Source of the DNA: Nonomuraea gerenzanensis
Lineage (GTDB): Bacteria > Actinomycetota > Actinomycetes > Streptosporangiales > Streptosporangiaceae
Direction of reading: 5' to 3'
Assembly (NCBI RefSeq): GCF_020215645.1
Contig: NZ_CP084058.1
Span: forward strand, 4,030,001-4,094,000
DNA: 64,000 nucleotides
Under the pieces are notes generated by a model, which saw only the letters and a list, made by a program, of their open reading frames with translations, searched no databases and had not been told where the DNA came from. Positions 49,285-58,153 of the stretch are shown one piece after another. Within the stretch, counting starts at the first letter, position 1. The number at the start of each line of letters is the position of its first letter. The position numbers and the translations under genes are program-made.

Positions 49285-50292
49285 TCAACCGGCCAGGTTG
49301 ATGCCGAACTTGTCGAGCTGTGCCTTGAACGTGGCGGAGTCGTTCTGCAGCGAGGTGAGGACCTCCTGCGGGGAGACCTCCATCGGGGTGAGCGAGTTGT
49401 CCTCGTTGAACTTCTTGTACTCCTGCGTGGCGAACGTCTTCTTGGCCGCGTCGAGCAGCTTGGCCTTGACGTTCTCCGGCGTGCCCTTGGGGGCGGTCAG
49501 GAAGCGGTACTGCGTCACCAGGACGTCGTAACCCTGCTCCTTGGCCGTCTTCACGTCGGGCAGGAACGGGATGCGCTCCTGGGAGAAGACGGCGAGCGGG
49601 ACGAGCTTGCCGCCCTTGATGTTCTCGATGGCCTCGCCGATCTGCATGGTGGACACGTCCACCTGGTTGCCCAGCAGGGCGGTCAGGTTGGGGGCGCCGC
49701 CGTCGAAGGGCACGGCCGTGGACTCGACGCCGGCCGACTTGAAGGTCAGGGCGGAGGCGAGCTGGGCGCCGGTGCCGACGCCGGTGGTGCCGTAGCGGAT
49801 CGTCTTGCCGGCCTTCTTCAGGTCGTCGATCGACTTGTAGCCGGACTGGGTGCTGGTCGCCATGACGTAGTCGTCACGGGAGATGCCGGTGATGACGTCG
49901 AACGAGTCGATCTTCGTGGCCTCGGCGGCCGACACCGTGAGCGGCGTGATCGTGAAGAGCGAGGCGTTCTGCACGGCGATCTTGTAGCCGTCGGGCTTGG
50001 CCGCCTGCAGCTCCTTGGCGTTCAGCGCGCCGTTCGCGCCGGGCTTGTTCAGCACCGGGGTGGAGACGCCGAGCTCCTTGCCGATGCCCTGGGCCAGCGC
50101 GCGCGTGATCAGGTCGGTCGAGCCGCCCGCGGAGGCACCCACGCTGAACTCGATGTTGCCCGTGGGATATTCGCCCTCCCCGCCACCGGAGGAGGTCGTC
50201 TTGACGCCACCGCAGGCGCTCAGCGCGATCGCGGCGGCGGCGCCGACGACACCCAGGAGGATGCGGCGGGGGGCTGTCCGAGATGTCGGCAT
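49285..50292 (-). CDS. tctC: Tripartite tricarboxylate transporter substrate-binding protein TctC
   Basis: A 335-residue lipoprotein. It has a signal and lipobox (IALSAC, Cys about 27), a Gly/Ser linker, then the Bug/TctC fold (IEFSVGASAGGSTDLITRAL, VLNKPGANGALNAKEL, YGTTGVGTGAQLASAL, VDVSTMQIGEAIENIKGGKL). It delivers substrate to TctAB. I chose the ATG at 50292, which has AAGGAG six bases upstream, over 50307. It is divergent from the lysR gene and its operator. Confidence 0.93.
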   Translation of the reverse strand: MPTSRTAPRRILLGVVGAAAAIALSACGGVKTTSSGGGEGEYPTGNIEFSVGASAGGSTDLITRALAQGIGKELGVSTPVLNKPGANGALNAKELQAAKPDGYKIAVQNASLFTITPLTVSAAEATKIDSFDVITGISRDDYVMATSTQSGYKSIDDLKKAGKTIRYGTTGVGTGAQLASALTFKSAGVESTAVPFDGGAPNLTALLGNQVDVSTMQIGEAIENIKGGKLVPLAVFSQERIPFLPDVKTAKEQGYDVLVTQYRFLTAPKGTPENVKAKLLDAAKKTFATQEYKKFNEDNSLTPMEVSPQEVLTSLQNDSATFKAQLDKFGINLAG

Positions 50293-50435
50293 TGACTTCT
50301 CCTTCATGCGGGCGGGGAGCCGCCCGTGGATCTTCTCGAAGCGGAGAGGGAGTTGCGTAAGGTTACGGCAAGGTTTCCGCTCTGTAGTCTCCGGAGACTA
50401 TGGACCAGCCTCGATGCCTGTCCAGGCTCAATTCG

Positions 50436-50449
50436 GTATCGAGTGATAC
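50436..50449. promoter_or_regulatory. GTATC-N4-GATAC palindrome (LysR box)
   Basis: GTATCGAGTGATAC lies in the tctC-lysR divergent region, 12 bp before the lysR ATG. It has the T-N11-A form of LysR sites and equal arms to the copy at 51389. Confidence 0.65.
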
Positions 50450-50461
50450 TCTTCATGCATC

Positions 50462-51406
50462 ATGCTAACACTCGATCAGATCCGGGCTTTCGTAGCGGTC
50501 GCCGAGGAGCTCCACTTCGGCCGCGCGGCTGATCGGCTGCGCATGACCCAGCCCCCGCTGAGCAGGCACATCCAGAAACTGGAGCGCGTCATCGGGGTGA
50601 CGCTGCTGGAGCGTGACAACCGCCGGGTGGTGCTCACCGACGCCGGGCGCGCCTTCCTGGACGACGCCCGCCGCATGCTCTCCCTCGTCGACACCGCGGG
50701 CGACCGGGCCCGCCGGATCGCCAGCGGCGCGGCCGGCACCGTGCGGCTGGGCTTCACCGCCGTCTCGGCCATCAGCATGCTGGGAGCGCTGCTGCGGCGG
50801 CTGTCGGAGCAGCTTCCGGAGATCGACGTCATCCTGCACGAGCGGGTGACCGCCGGGCAGGTGGACGGCCTGCTGCGCGGTGAGCTCGACCTGGGCCTGG
50901 CCCGCCCGCCCTTCGACATCGACACGCTCGACTCGCGCGTCGTCTTCCGCGAGCCGCTGTGCGCCGCCGTGCCCCTCGGCCACCCGCTGTCGGAGCTGGG
51001 CCGGCCGCTGACCCCCGACGACTTCGACGGCCTGCCGGTGATCAGCTACAACCCGGTCCAGTCGCGCTACTTCCACGAGCTGACCGTGCGCTTCCTGACC
51101 AACGCCCACCCCAGGATCGAGCAGCAGGTCCACCAGATCCTCACCGCCGTGCTGCTCGTCGCGGCCGGCAGGGGCGTGGCGCTGGCGCCCGCCAGCGCGC
51201 GCTCGCTCGGGGTGGACGGCATCGCCTTCTGCGACCTCGTCCGCGGCGGCGGCGACCCGCTCGACGGCGACGGCGGCAACGGCGAGCCGGTCGAGCTGCA
51301 CGTCATCTGGAGCCGCGAGTCGACCAACCCCGCGCTCGCCCGCGTGCTGGAGCTGCTGCCCGACCTGGAGGCCGATGATGCTCTACAGGTATCGCCGGAT
51401 ACATAA
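50462..51406 (+). CDS. LysR-family transcriptional regulator
   Basis: A 314-residue protein with the LysR HTH (LTLDQIRAFVAVAEELHFGR, MTQPPLSRHIQKLERVIGV) and the periplasmic-binding-like effector domain (VRLGFTAVSAISMLGALLRR, VAAGRGVALAPASARSLG). It is divergent from the tct operon and followed by kdgD-gudD. A matching palindrome occurs on each side, so it likely controls aldarate transport and breakdown. The second palindrome is inside its own last codons. Confidence 0.93.
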   Translation: MLTLDQIRAFVAVAEELHFGRAADRLRMTQPPLSRHIQKLERVIGVTLLERDNRRVVLTDAGRAFLDDARRMLSLVDTAGDRARRIASGAAGTVRLGFTAVSAISMLGALLRRLSEQLPEIDVILHERVTAGQVDGLLRGELDLGLARPPFDIDTLDSRVVFREPLCAAVPLGHPLSELGRPLTPDDFDGLPVISYNPVQSRYFHELTVRFLTNAHPRIEQQVHQILTAVLLVAAGRGVALAPASARSLGVDGIAFCDLVRGGGDPLDGDGGNGEPVELHVIWSRESTNPALARVLELLPDLEADDALQVSPDT

Positions 51407-51428
51407 TCGCACTTGGACAAGTATCGCC
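51389..51428. promoter_or_regulatory. Second GTATC-N4-GATAC palindrome plus half site
   Basis: GTATCGCCGGATAC (51389-51402) lies in the final codons of lysR. GTATCGCC repeats at 51421-51428, 32 bp on. Together they precede the kdgD start at 51513. Confidence 0.6.
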
Positions 51429-51512
51429 CCACCTCCTTAGCCTGGCGGCATCAGTTCTTACCGGCGGTGCGGGATGATCCCACGGCCGTATGTGAAGCGA
51501 GGAGCGTCCGCC

Positions 51513-52427
51513 ATGCCCCATTACTCCCCGCAGGAGCTCGCCACCCAGCTCAAGAGCGGTCTGTTGTCGTTCCCCGTCACCCATTTCACCCAGGACCTGG
51601 AGTTCGACGAGCCTGCCTACCGTGAGCACCTGTCGTGGCTCAGCTCGTACCCGGTGGCCGGCCTGTTCGCGGCCGGAGGCACCGGTGAGGGCTTCTCGCT
51701 GACCGCCGAGGAGATCGACCGGGTGGTGCGCGCCGCGGTGAGCGAGGTGAACGGCAAGGTCCCGGTCGTGGCCCCCGCCACCGGCGGCACCGCCAACGCC
51801 GTGGCCCAGGCCAAGGCGGCCGAGGCCGCCGGCGCCGACGGCATCCTGCTCATGCCCCCCTACCTCACGGAGGCCGGCCAGGAGGGCCTGGTCGAGCACG
51901 TCTCCGCGGTCTGCCGCGCCAGCGGCCTCGGCGTGATCGTCTACAGCCGCGCCAACGCCGTGCTGACCGACCGCTCCGTGGCGGCCCTGGTCGAGCGGAA
52001 CGAGACGCTCGTCGGGTTCAAGGACGGCGTCGGCAACATCGAGAACCTCACCCGCATCTACGCCTCCGTCGGCGACCGCCTGGCCTACATCGGCGGCCTG
52101 CCCACCGCCGAGACGTTCGCGCTGCCGCTGCTGCAGCTCGGCATGAGCACGTACTCCTCGGCGATCTTCAACTTCGTGCCGCAGTACGCGCTCGACTTCT
52201 ACGCCGACGTGCGCGCCCAGGACCGCGAGGCGGTCTACCGGCGCATCCGCGAGTTCGTGCTGCCGTACCTGGACATCCGCGACCGGACCAAGGGATACGC
52301 TGTGTCGATCATCAAGGCGGGCCTGGCCGCCGTCGGCCGCCCGGCCGGCCCGGTGCGCCCGCCGCTGTCGAACCTGAAGGACGGCGAGCTCGCCGAGCTG
52401 ACCGCCCTCATCAACAAGATCAGCTAG
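51513..52427 (+). CDS. kdgD: 5-dehydro-4-deoxyglucarate dehydratase (decarboxylating)
   Basis: A 304-residue DapA-superfamily barrel of exactly the usual KdgD length. It has [35 protein letters not shown], the Schiff-base lysine in [16 protein letters not shown], and [16 protein letters not shown]. It turns 5-keto-4-deoxy-D-glucarate into 2-oxoglutarate semialdehyde, CO2 and water. The ATG at 51513 has GAGGAG upstream. gudD follows after 8 bp. Confidence 0.93.
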   Translation: MPHYSPQELATQLKSGLLSFPVTHFTQDLEFDEPAYREHLSWLSSYPVAGLFAAGGTGEGFSLTAEEIDRVVRAAVSEVNGKVPVVAPATGGTANAVAQAKAAEAAGADGILLMPPYLTEAGQEGLVEHVSAVCRASGLGVIVYSRANAVLTDRSVAALVERNETLVGFKDGVGNIENLTRIYASVGDRLAYIGGLPTAETFALPLLQLGMSTYSSAIFNFVPQYALDFYADVRAQDREAVYRRIREFVLPYLDIRDRTKGYAVSIIKAGLAAVGRPAGPVRPPLSNLKDGELAELTALINKIS

Positions 52428-52435
52428 GGGCTGCC

Positions 52436-53758
52436 GTGTCTCCCACGATCCACGGGGTCGAGGTCGTCCCCGTCGCCGGGTACGACAGCATGCTGCTCAA
52501 CCTCAGCGGCGCCCACGGCCCCTTCTTCACCCGCAACGTCGTCATCGTCACCGACTCCGACGGCCGCACCGGGCTCGGCGAGGTGCCCGGCGGCGAGGCC
52601 ATCAGGCGGACCGTCGAGGAGGCCGCCGAGCTGCTGACCGGCCGGCCCGTGGCCCGCTACCGCTCGCTGCTGCGCGCGGTCTCCGAGCGGTTCGCCTCCA
52701 GGGACGCCGGCGGGCGCGGCCTGCAGACCTTCGACCTGCGCACCACCGTGCACGCCGTCACCGGCCTGGAGTCCGCCCTGCTCGACCTGCACGGCCAGTA
52801 CCTCGGCGTGCCCGTGGCCGACCTGCTCGGCGAGGGACGGCAGCGCGACCGGGTGCCGATGCTGGGTTACCTGTTCTACGTCGGCGACCCCGGCAGGACC
52901 GGCCTGCCGTACCTGGTGGACGACGGCGGCGACGACGCCTGGTCCCGGCTGCGCCGCCGCGAGGCCCTCACTCCCGAGGCCGTCGTCGCGCTGGCCGAGG
53001 CCGCGCAGGAGCGTTACGGCTTCGCCGACTTCAAGCTCAAGGGCGGCGTGCTGCCCGGCGAGGAGGAGGTCGAGGCGGTCAAGGCACTGGCCGCCCGGTT
53101 CCCCGAGGCGCGCGTCACGCTCGACCCCAACGGCGGCTGGCTGCTGTCCGACGCCGTACGGCTGTGCCGCGGCCTCGGCGGCGTGCTCGCCTACGCCGAG
53201 GACCCGTGCGGCGCCGAGGGGCGCTTCTCCGGGCGGGAGACGATGGCCGAGTTCCGGCGAGCCACCGGCCTGCCGACCGCCACCAACATGATCGCCACCG
53301 ACTGGCGGGAGATGGCCCACGCCATCCGCTCCGACGCGGTGGACATCCCCCTCGCCGACCCGCACTTTTGGACCATGGCGGGCTCGGTCCGCGTCGCCCA
53401 GCTCTGCCACGACTTCGGGCTGACGTGGGGCTCGCACTCCAACAACCACTTCGACATCTCGCTGGCCATGTTCACGCACGTCGGCGCCGCCGCGCCGGGC
53501 GAGATCACGGCGCTGGACACGCACTGGATCTGGCAGGACGGCCAGGCGCTCACCACCAAGCCGTTCCAGATCACCGGCGGCGCCATCGAGGTGCCGCAGA
53601 CGCCGGGCCTCGGCGTCGAGCTCGACCGCGACGCCCTGGCCGCGGCCCACGAGCTGTACCTGCGCCACGGCCTGGGCGCCCGTGACGACTCCGTCGCCAT
53701 GCGGTTCCTGATCGAAGGCTGGGTGTTCGACCCGAAGCGGCCCTGCCTCGTCCGTTAG
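52436..53758 (+). CDS. gudD: Glucarate dehydratase
   Basis: The 440-residue enzyme matches canonical GudD in length and motifs: [17 protein letters not shown] (K-x-K), [42 protein letters not shown] and the His base in [18 protein letters not shown]. It dehydrates D-glucarate or L-idarate to 5-keto-4-deoxy-glucarate, the substrate of KdgD encoded just before. GTG start after AGGGGCT. The stop shares TTAG with that of the convergent DUF72 gene. Confidence 0.94.
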   Translation: MSPTIHGVEVVPVAGYDSMLLNLSGAHGPFFTRNVVIVTDSDGRTGLGEVPGGEAIRRTVEEAAELLTGRPVARYRSLLRAVSERFASRDAGGRGLQTFDLRTTVHAVTGLESALLDLHGQYLGVPVADLLGEGRQRDRVPMLGYLFYVGDPGRTGLPYLVDDGGDDAWSRLRRREALTPEAVVALAEAAQERYGFADFKLKGGVLPGEEEVEAVKALAARFPEARVTLDPNGGWLLSDAVRLCRGLGGVLAYAEDPCGAEGRFSGRETMAEFRRATGLPTATNMIATDWREMAHAIRSDAVDIPLADPHFWTMAGSVRVAQLCHDFGLTWGSHSNNHFDISLAMFTHVGAAAPGEITALDTHWIWQDGQALTTKPFQITGGAIEVPQTPGLGVELDRDALAAAHELYLRHGLGARDDSVAMRFLIEGWVFDPKRPCLVR

Positions 53759-54606
53759 AACAGGGTCAGGGGCTCGTTCGGCATCGGGTCGGGCAGCGGC
53801 TCCAGCTCCGGGACGCCGGCGCGCACCTCGTCGTGGAAACGGCGGGCCAGCCGCAGCGCGTCGGCGTTGTCCGGGGTGTGCACGAACACGGTCGGCTCGC
53901 GGCCCTCGCGCAGCCACCGCGTGACCTGCTCGACCCAGGGCCGCCAGCCCTCGACCGTCCGCTCCTCGGCGTCGCGTCCCAGGTAACGCACGATCGGGCG
54001 GGCGGTCAGCGCCCGCGTCCGGCGCGGCACGCGCGGCTTCTTCGTCCACGCGTCACGCTCGGCGTCGCTGGTGGGCGGGCTCGCGAACATCACCGTCGTG
54101 TCGAACGGCACCCACTCCGCGTCCACGCCCGCCAGGACCCGCTCCAGCAGCCGCTCGGCACGCTCGTCCGCGAAGAAGGCCCGGTGCCGGACCTCCACGG
54201 CGTAACGGTGCTCCCGGGGCAGCTTGCCCAGGAACGCCGCCAGCGTGCCGACGTCGGCGGGGGAGAACGAGCCGGGCAACTGGACCCAGAAGGCGTGCAC
54301 CCGCGGGCCCAGCGGCTCCATCGCCTCCAGGAACGCCCCCAGCTCCGCCTCCGCGCCCACCAGGCGGCGCTCGTGCGTGATCGGCTTGGGCAGCTTGATC
54401 ACGAACCGGAAGTCCTCCGGGGTCTGCGCCGCCCACGACTCGACCGTGGCCCTGGACGGGGTGGCGTAGAACGTGGTGTTGCCCTCCACCGCGTCGCACC
54501 AGGTGGCGTAGGCGCGCAGGCGGTCACCGGGGGTCAGGTGGTCGGGGAGGTGGCGTCCTTGCCAGCGCGCATGTGTCCACATCGCGCATCCCACGTGCAG
54601 CCGCAT
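53755..54606 (-). CDS. DUF72 domain protein
   Basis: A 283-residue DUF72 barrel: [79 protein letters not shown] and [11 protein letters not shown]. The family has a TIM-barrel fold with no agreed function. The ATG at 54606 is the family start; longer upstream frames are noise. It is divergent from nadK. Confidence 0.9.
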   Translation of the reverse strand: MRLHVGCAMWTHARWQGRHLPDHLTPGDRLRAYATWCDAVEGNTTFYATPSRATVESWAAQTPEDFRFVIKLPKPITHERRLVGAEAELGAFLEAMEPLGPRVHAFWVQLPGSFSPADVGTLAAFLGKLPREHRYAVEVRHRAFFADERAERLLERVLAGVDAEWVPFDTTVMFASPPTSDAERDAWTKKPRVPRRTRALTARPIVRYLGRDAEERTVEGWRPWVEQVTRWLREGREPTVFVHTPDNADALRLARRFHDEVRAGVPELEPLPDPMPNEPLTLF

Positions 54607-54667
54607 GGGCACGACGTTATCGCCACCCGCGCGTCGGCGCGGATCCGGCCGTCGTAGTCTGGGCGAC

Positions 54668-55525
54668 ATGGGCATGGTCGGGACGGTCGGGCTGGTACTG
54701 CATCCACAGCGCGACTCCAAGAAGGCGATAGAGACGATCCTGCGGTGGGCCGCCGACAAGGGCGCCACCGTGCTCGGCCTGCCCGAGGAGGTGGGCCGCA
54801 TCGACTGCACCGCCGTCCCCGTGGACGCCACCACCCTGGTCGAACGGGCCGACCTGCTGGTCGGGCTCGGCGGCGACGGCACGATGCTGCGCACCATGCG
54901 GCTGCTCGCCGGCCGGCCGACCCCCATCCTGGGCGTGAACCTCGGCCGGCTCGGCTTCCTCGCCGAGATCGATGTGGACGAGCTGCCGGCGACGCTGTCG
55001 GCGATCGACGAGCACGCCTACACGATCGAGCCCAGGATGGCGATCCGCAGCTCGGTGGCGGGGGCGGAGGTGACGGCCTTCAACGACATCGCCCTCGTGC
55101 GGATCCCGGGCGACGGGCTCGCCGCCGTCTCCGTCACGCCGTCGGGGAGCCCGTTCGTGCGCTACTCCGCCGATGCCGTCATCGTGGCCACCTCCACGGG
55201 GTCCACGGCCTACAGCTTCTCGGCGGGTGGGCCCATCGTGTCGCCGCGGGTGGAGGCGGTGCTGGTGGTGGCCGCGGCGGCGCACTCCGCCTTCAACCGG
55301 GCGTTGGTGCTGCCCGCTGATGAGGAGGTGACGTTGCAGGTGTTGCCTGCCAGCGGGCGGTTGGCTGTGGAGGTGGATGGGGCTGTGGTGGGGCATCTGT
55401 GTCCGGGGGACAAGGTCACGGTGTCGGCTTGGCCTGGGGCGGCGAAGGTGGTGCGGCTGGGGACGACGTTCTATGAGCGGGCGCGGCGGAAGCTGCGGGT
55501 CGATGGGAGTGCTGAGGTCGACTGA
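54668..55525 (+). CDS. nadK: NAD kinase
   Basis: A 285-residue NAD kinase with GGDGTMLR, VNLGRLGFLAEID, the FNDIALVR region and STGSTAYSFSAGGPIV. It makes NADP from NAD using ATP or polyphosphate. The ATG at 54668 or 54674 both fit. The 3' third of the gene uses more T and G in third positions than its 5' part, so composition shifts inside the gene. Its own paralogue, if any, is not in this window; sequence motifs suggest it is active. Confidence 0.92.
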   Translation: MGMVGTVGLVLHPQRDSKKAIETILRWAADKGATVLGLPEEVGRIDCTAVPVDATTLVERADLLVGLGGDGTMLRTMRLLAGRPTPILGVNLGRLGFLAEIDVDELPATLSAIDEHAYTIEPRMAIRSSVAGAEVTAFNDIALVRIPGDGLAAVSVTPSGSPFVRYSADAVIVATSTGSTAYSFSAGGPIVSPRVEAVLVVAAAAHSAFNRALVLPADEEVTLQVLPASGRLAVEVDGAVVGHLCPGDKVTVSAWPGAAKVVRLGTTFYERARRKLRVDGSAEVD

Positions 55526-55708
55526 ATCGGCTTCGGGGGTGCTCGGTGACGGGCTGGGCGCCGTGCGCGTTGCGCCGGGCTCGGCCGCCGTACGGCGTCT
55601 CGCCGACGCGGCGCCTGGTGGCGCGCCTGTGCCCGTCGCGCACCGAATCTCGCGCCGCGCCGCGCGCATGCCGAGCCGCGCGTCGGCCGGTCCGCACGGA
55701 CCGTGGGG

Positions 55709-56176
55709 TCAGCCCTTGCCGGCCGCGTTGACGATGCGGGTGGTCGAGCGGTCCGGGATGGCGGACATCTCCCAGCACTCCGCTCCCAGGATCGCCGCCG
55801 CCGTCGCGCGCGCGCCGGCGTGCGGGTCGCCCGCCGTGTGGGCGAGGGCGGCCGGGCGCATCGGGGCCAGGAGGTCGATGTAGTCCTCGGGCCCGTGCAT
55901 CTCCGGCGGCCCCGTCACGATGAACACGCCGGTGACGAAGCGGAGCGCGGCCAGGACCTCGGCGCGCTCCGCCGATGGGTTGAACGGGCGGCTCGGCCCC
56001 TTCCATGCGCGCACGCGCGGATCGTCCTCGACGCCCACGACCAGCGGCAGCCCGCGCGCCGCCACCGCGCCCAGGTAGCGCACATGGCCCACGTGCAGAA
56101 TGTCGAAGACGCCGGTCACGACCGCCGCCCCCGGCCGCTCGTACGGCTGCGTCCAGACGGCCTCCAGGCTGCTCAC
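55709..56176 (-). CDS. Cytidylyltransferase-like (RfaE-C/TagD type) nucleotidyltransferase
   Basis: A 155-residue protein with the HxGH motif in VVTGVFDILHVGHVRYL and VVGVEDDPRVRAWKGPSRPF, plus the later RAEVLAALRFVTGVFIV. The TagD/RfaE C-terminal group joins CTP or ATP to a phosphate such as glycerol-3-phosphate or a heptose phosphate. The GTG start has GGAGG four bases upstream. It is not next to other cell-wall genes, so the substrate is open. Confidence 0.85.
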   Translation of the reverse strand: MSSLEAVWTQPYERPGAAVVTGVFDILHVGHVRYLGAVAARGLPLVVGVEDDPRVRAWKGPSRPFNPSAERAEVLAALRFVTGVFIVTGPPEMHGPEDYIDLLAPMRPAALAHTAGDPHAGARATAAAILGAECWEMSAIPDRSTTRIVNAAGKG

Positions 56177-56348
56177 GCGACCTCCTGCTCCCCCACGGGC
56201 CTAGACGACTCGTCGATCGCAGCGTACTCGGTCGGTGGAGCGGGACGTGCAAGCGACCTCGGGAAAGGTCATTCCTACCTTTTCGCGATAATCTCCGGGC
56301 CACCTCTGAGGCGTCTCATGACGTCACCGGTTTTTGGGGGAGGTCACC

Positions 56349-56801
56349 GTGGCATCGCCGGACTCGCACCACGTGAACGGGGACGATCAGACCGGCGGCG
56401 GTGATCTCGTGGTCCGGCTGCCGGGGATGCCGTCGCAGGTGGCCAGGGCGAGAGAGCTGGTCACCGCGGCGCTCGGCCGCGACCATCCGCTCTACGACGA
56501 CGTGGTGCTGCTCACCAGCGAGCTGGCCACGAACGCGATCCTGCACACCAAGTCCGGCGCCGGAGGCTCGTTCACGGTGACCGTGGCGAGGTCGGCGACG
56601 GTGGTGCGGGTGTTCGTGGCCGACGGGGGGTCGGAGGAGCCGCCGTGCGTGTGCCGTACGAGCACGCAGGCGACCAGCGGACGGGGCCTGCCGCTGATCG
56701 AGGCGCTCAGCCACCGGTGGGGGTTCGTCAGGGAGGCCGGGGCGACGACGGTCTGGTTCGAGCTGATGCAGGAGCGCCTGCCCGCGCGGGTGGCCGTCTA
56801 G
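56349..56801 (+). CDS. RsbW/SpoIIAB-like HATPase
   Basis: A 150-residue HATPase with N-box LLTSELATNAILHT, a VRVFVADGG G1 region and GRGLPLIEALS as G2. It is a stand-alone copy of the class that includes anti-sigma kinases; Streptomyces-type genomes hold many. No STAS or sigma gene is adjacent. GTG start with GGGGGAGG upstream. Confidence 0.87.
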   Translation: MASPDSHHVNGDDQTGGGDLVVRLPGMPSQVARARELVTAALGRDHPLYDDVVLLTSELATNAILHTKSGAGGSFTVTVARSATVVRVFVADGGSEEPPCVCRTSTQATSGRGLPLIEALSHRWGFVREAGATTVWFELMQERLPARVAV

Positions 56802-56902
56802 CTTCGGGACGGCGCCGCTTCGGGCGCACGTGGTCTTGATCCGGAAGCGGTCGCGCTGGAGCATGGTCAGCGGGATCCGAGTACGGACGGGAGACGTGCG
56901 GC

Positions 56903-58153
56903 GTGAGTCGGTACGGCGGCGACGCTCGGAAGATCGAGCGGCCCGGCACTGGACGGTCCGGCAGCGGGCGATCGGGCGGTGAGGCGCTCGGCAGTGAGGC
57001 GCCCGGCAGGGAGCGGCCGGGGTGCCCGGTCCAGCGGGCGGATGACGGCACCTGGCAGGTGAGCGGTCACGCGGCGGCCCGGGCCGTGTTGCGCAGCGAG
57101 GCCACCGTGCAGGCCGGGCTGGGGGTCGAGACGGTGGAGAAGCTGCCCGCCAAGGTCCGGCGGCCGGTGCTGTACCGGGACGGGCCGGAGCACCGCGAGG
57201 ACCGGCGGCAGACGGCGCGGTTCTTCACGCCCCGCCGCGTCGACGAGCGGTATCGCGGGCTGATGGCGGAGGTCGCCGACCGGCAGCTGGCGAAGCTGCG
57301 GGCGGCGGGGGAGGCGCAGCTGTCCGAGCTGAGCTTCGGGATGGCGATCGAGGTGGCGAGCGCGATCATCGGGCTCACCTCCAGCCGGCCGGGCATCCGC
57401 GAGCGGCTGGAGCGCTTCTTCCCCGAGAAGTACGGCAAACCCGGCCTGACCAGCCTGCACGGCATCTACTGGACCATCCGCCAGAACGTCAACTGGCTGC
57501 GCGTCTACCTGGCCGACGTGCGCCCCGCCATCCGCGACCACCGCCGCGAGCCGCGCGACGACCTCATCTCGCACCTGCTGGACGACGGGTGCTCGTCGGC
57601 TGAGGTGCTGGGCGAGTGCCTGACGTTCGCGGCGGCCGGGATGGTGACCACACGGGAGTTCATCTGTGTGGCGGCGTGGCACCTGTTCACCGACGACGAG
57701 CTGAGGGCCCGGTACCGGGCGGCGGATGAGCCGGGGCGGCTGGCCGTCCTGCATGAGATCGTGCGGCTGGAGCCGGTGGTGAGCCGGCTGCGGCGGCGTA
57801 CGACGGCCGCGATCGAGCTGCCCGGCGCCGACGGGCCCGTCACGGTGCCCGCAGGCGCGCTGGTCGAGGTGCTGGTGGACGCGGCCAACACCGACCCCGA
57901 CGCCGTGGGCGAGGAGCCGCTGGCCGTGCGGCCCGGCCGGGCGCTGGGGGAGGGAGCGGGGGCGGCGGCGCTGGCGTTCGGTGACGGGCCGCACAAGTGC
58001 CCGGGGTCCGGGATCGCGATCCTTGAGACGGACGTCTTCCTGACCCGGCTCCTCGCCATGGAGGGGGTCAGGATGGCGGCGGCTCCCAGGGTGACCTTCA
58101 ACAACGACATCGGGGGATACGAGATCCGGGGGCTAGTCGTCGCCGTCTCGTGA
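56903..58153 (+). CDS. Cytochrome P450 with atypical I-helix
   Basis: A 416-residue P450 with K-helix EIVRLEP and haem loop FGDGPHKCPGSGIAI (Cys about residue 371). The I-helix reads AAAGMVTTREF, where the usual A-G-x-[E/D]-T has V before the Thr pair, so the acid residue of the proton relay is replaced. The first about 35 residues are Gly/Ser/Arg-rich and probably disordered. The last 21 bp overlap the convergent ECF gene. No redox partner is adjacent. Confidence 0.87.
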   Translation: MSRYGGDARKIERPGTGRSGSGRSGGEALGSEAPGRERPGCPVQRADDGTWQVSGHAAARAVLRSEATVQAGLGVETVEKLPAKVRRPVLYRDGPEHREDRRQTARFFTPRRVDERYRGLMAEVADRQLAKLRAAGEAQLSELSFGMAIEVASAIIGLTSSRPGIRERLERFFPEKYGKPGLTSLHGIYWTIRQNVNWLRVYLADVRPAIRDHRREPRDDLISHLLDDGCSSAEVLGECLTFAAAGMVTTREFICVAAWHLFTDDELRARYRAADEPGRLAVLHEIVRLEPVVSRLRRRTTAAIELPGADGPVTVPAGALVEVLVDAANTDPDAVGEEPLAVRPGRALGEGAGAAALAFGDGPHKCPGSGIAILETDVFLTRLLAMEGVRMAAAPRVTFNNDIGGYEIRGLVVAVS

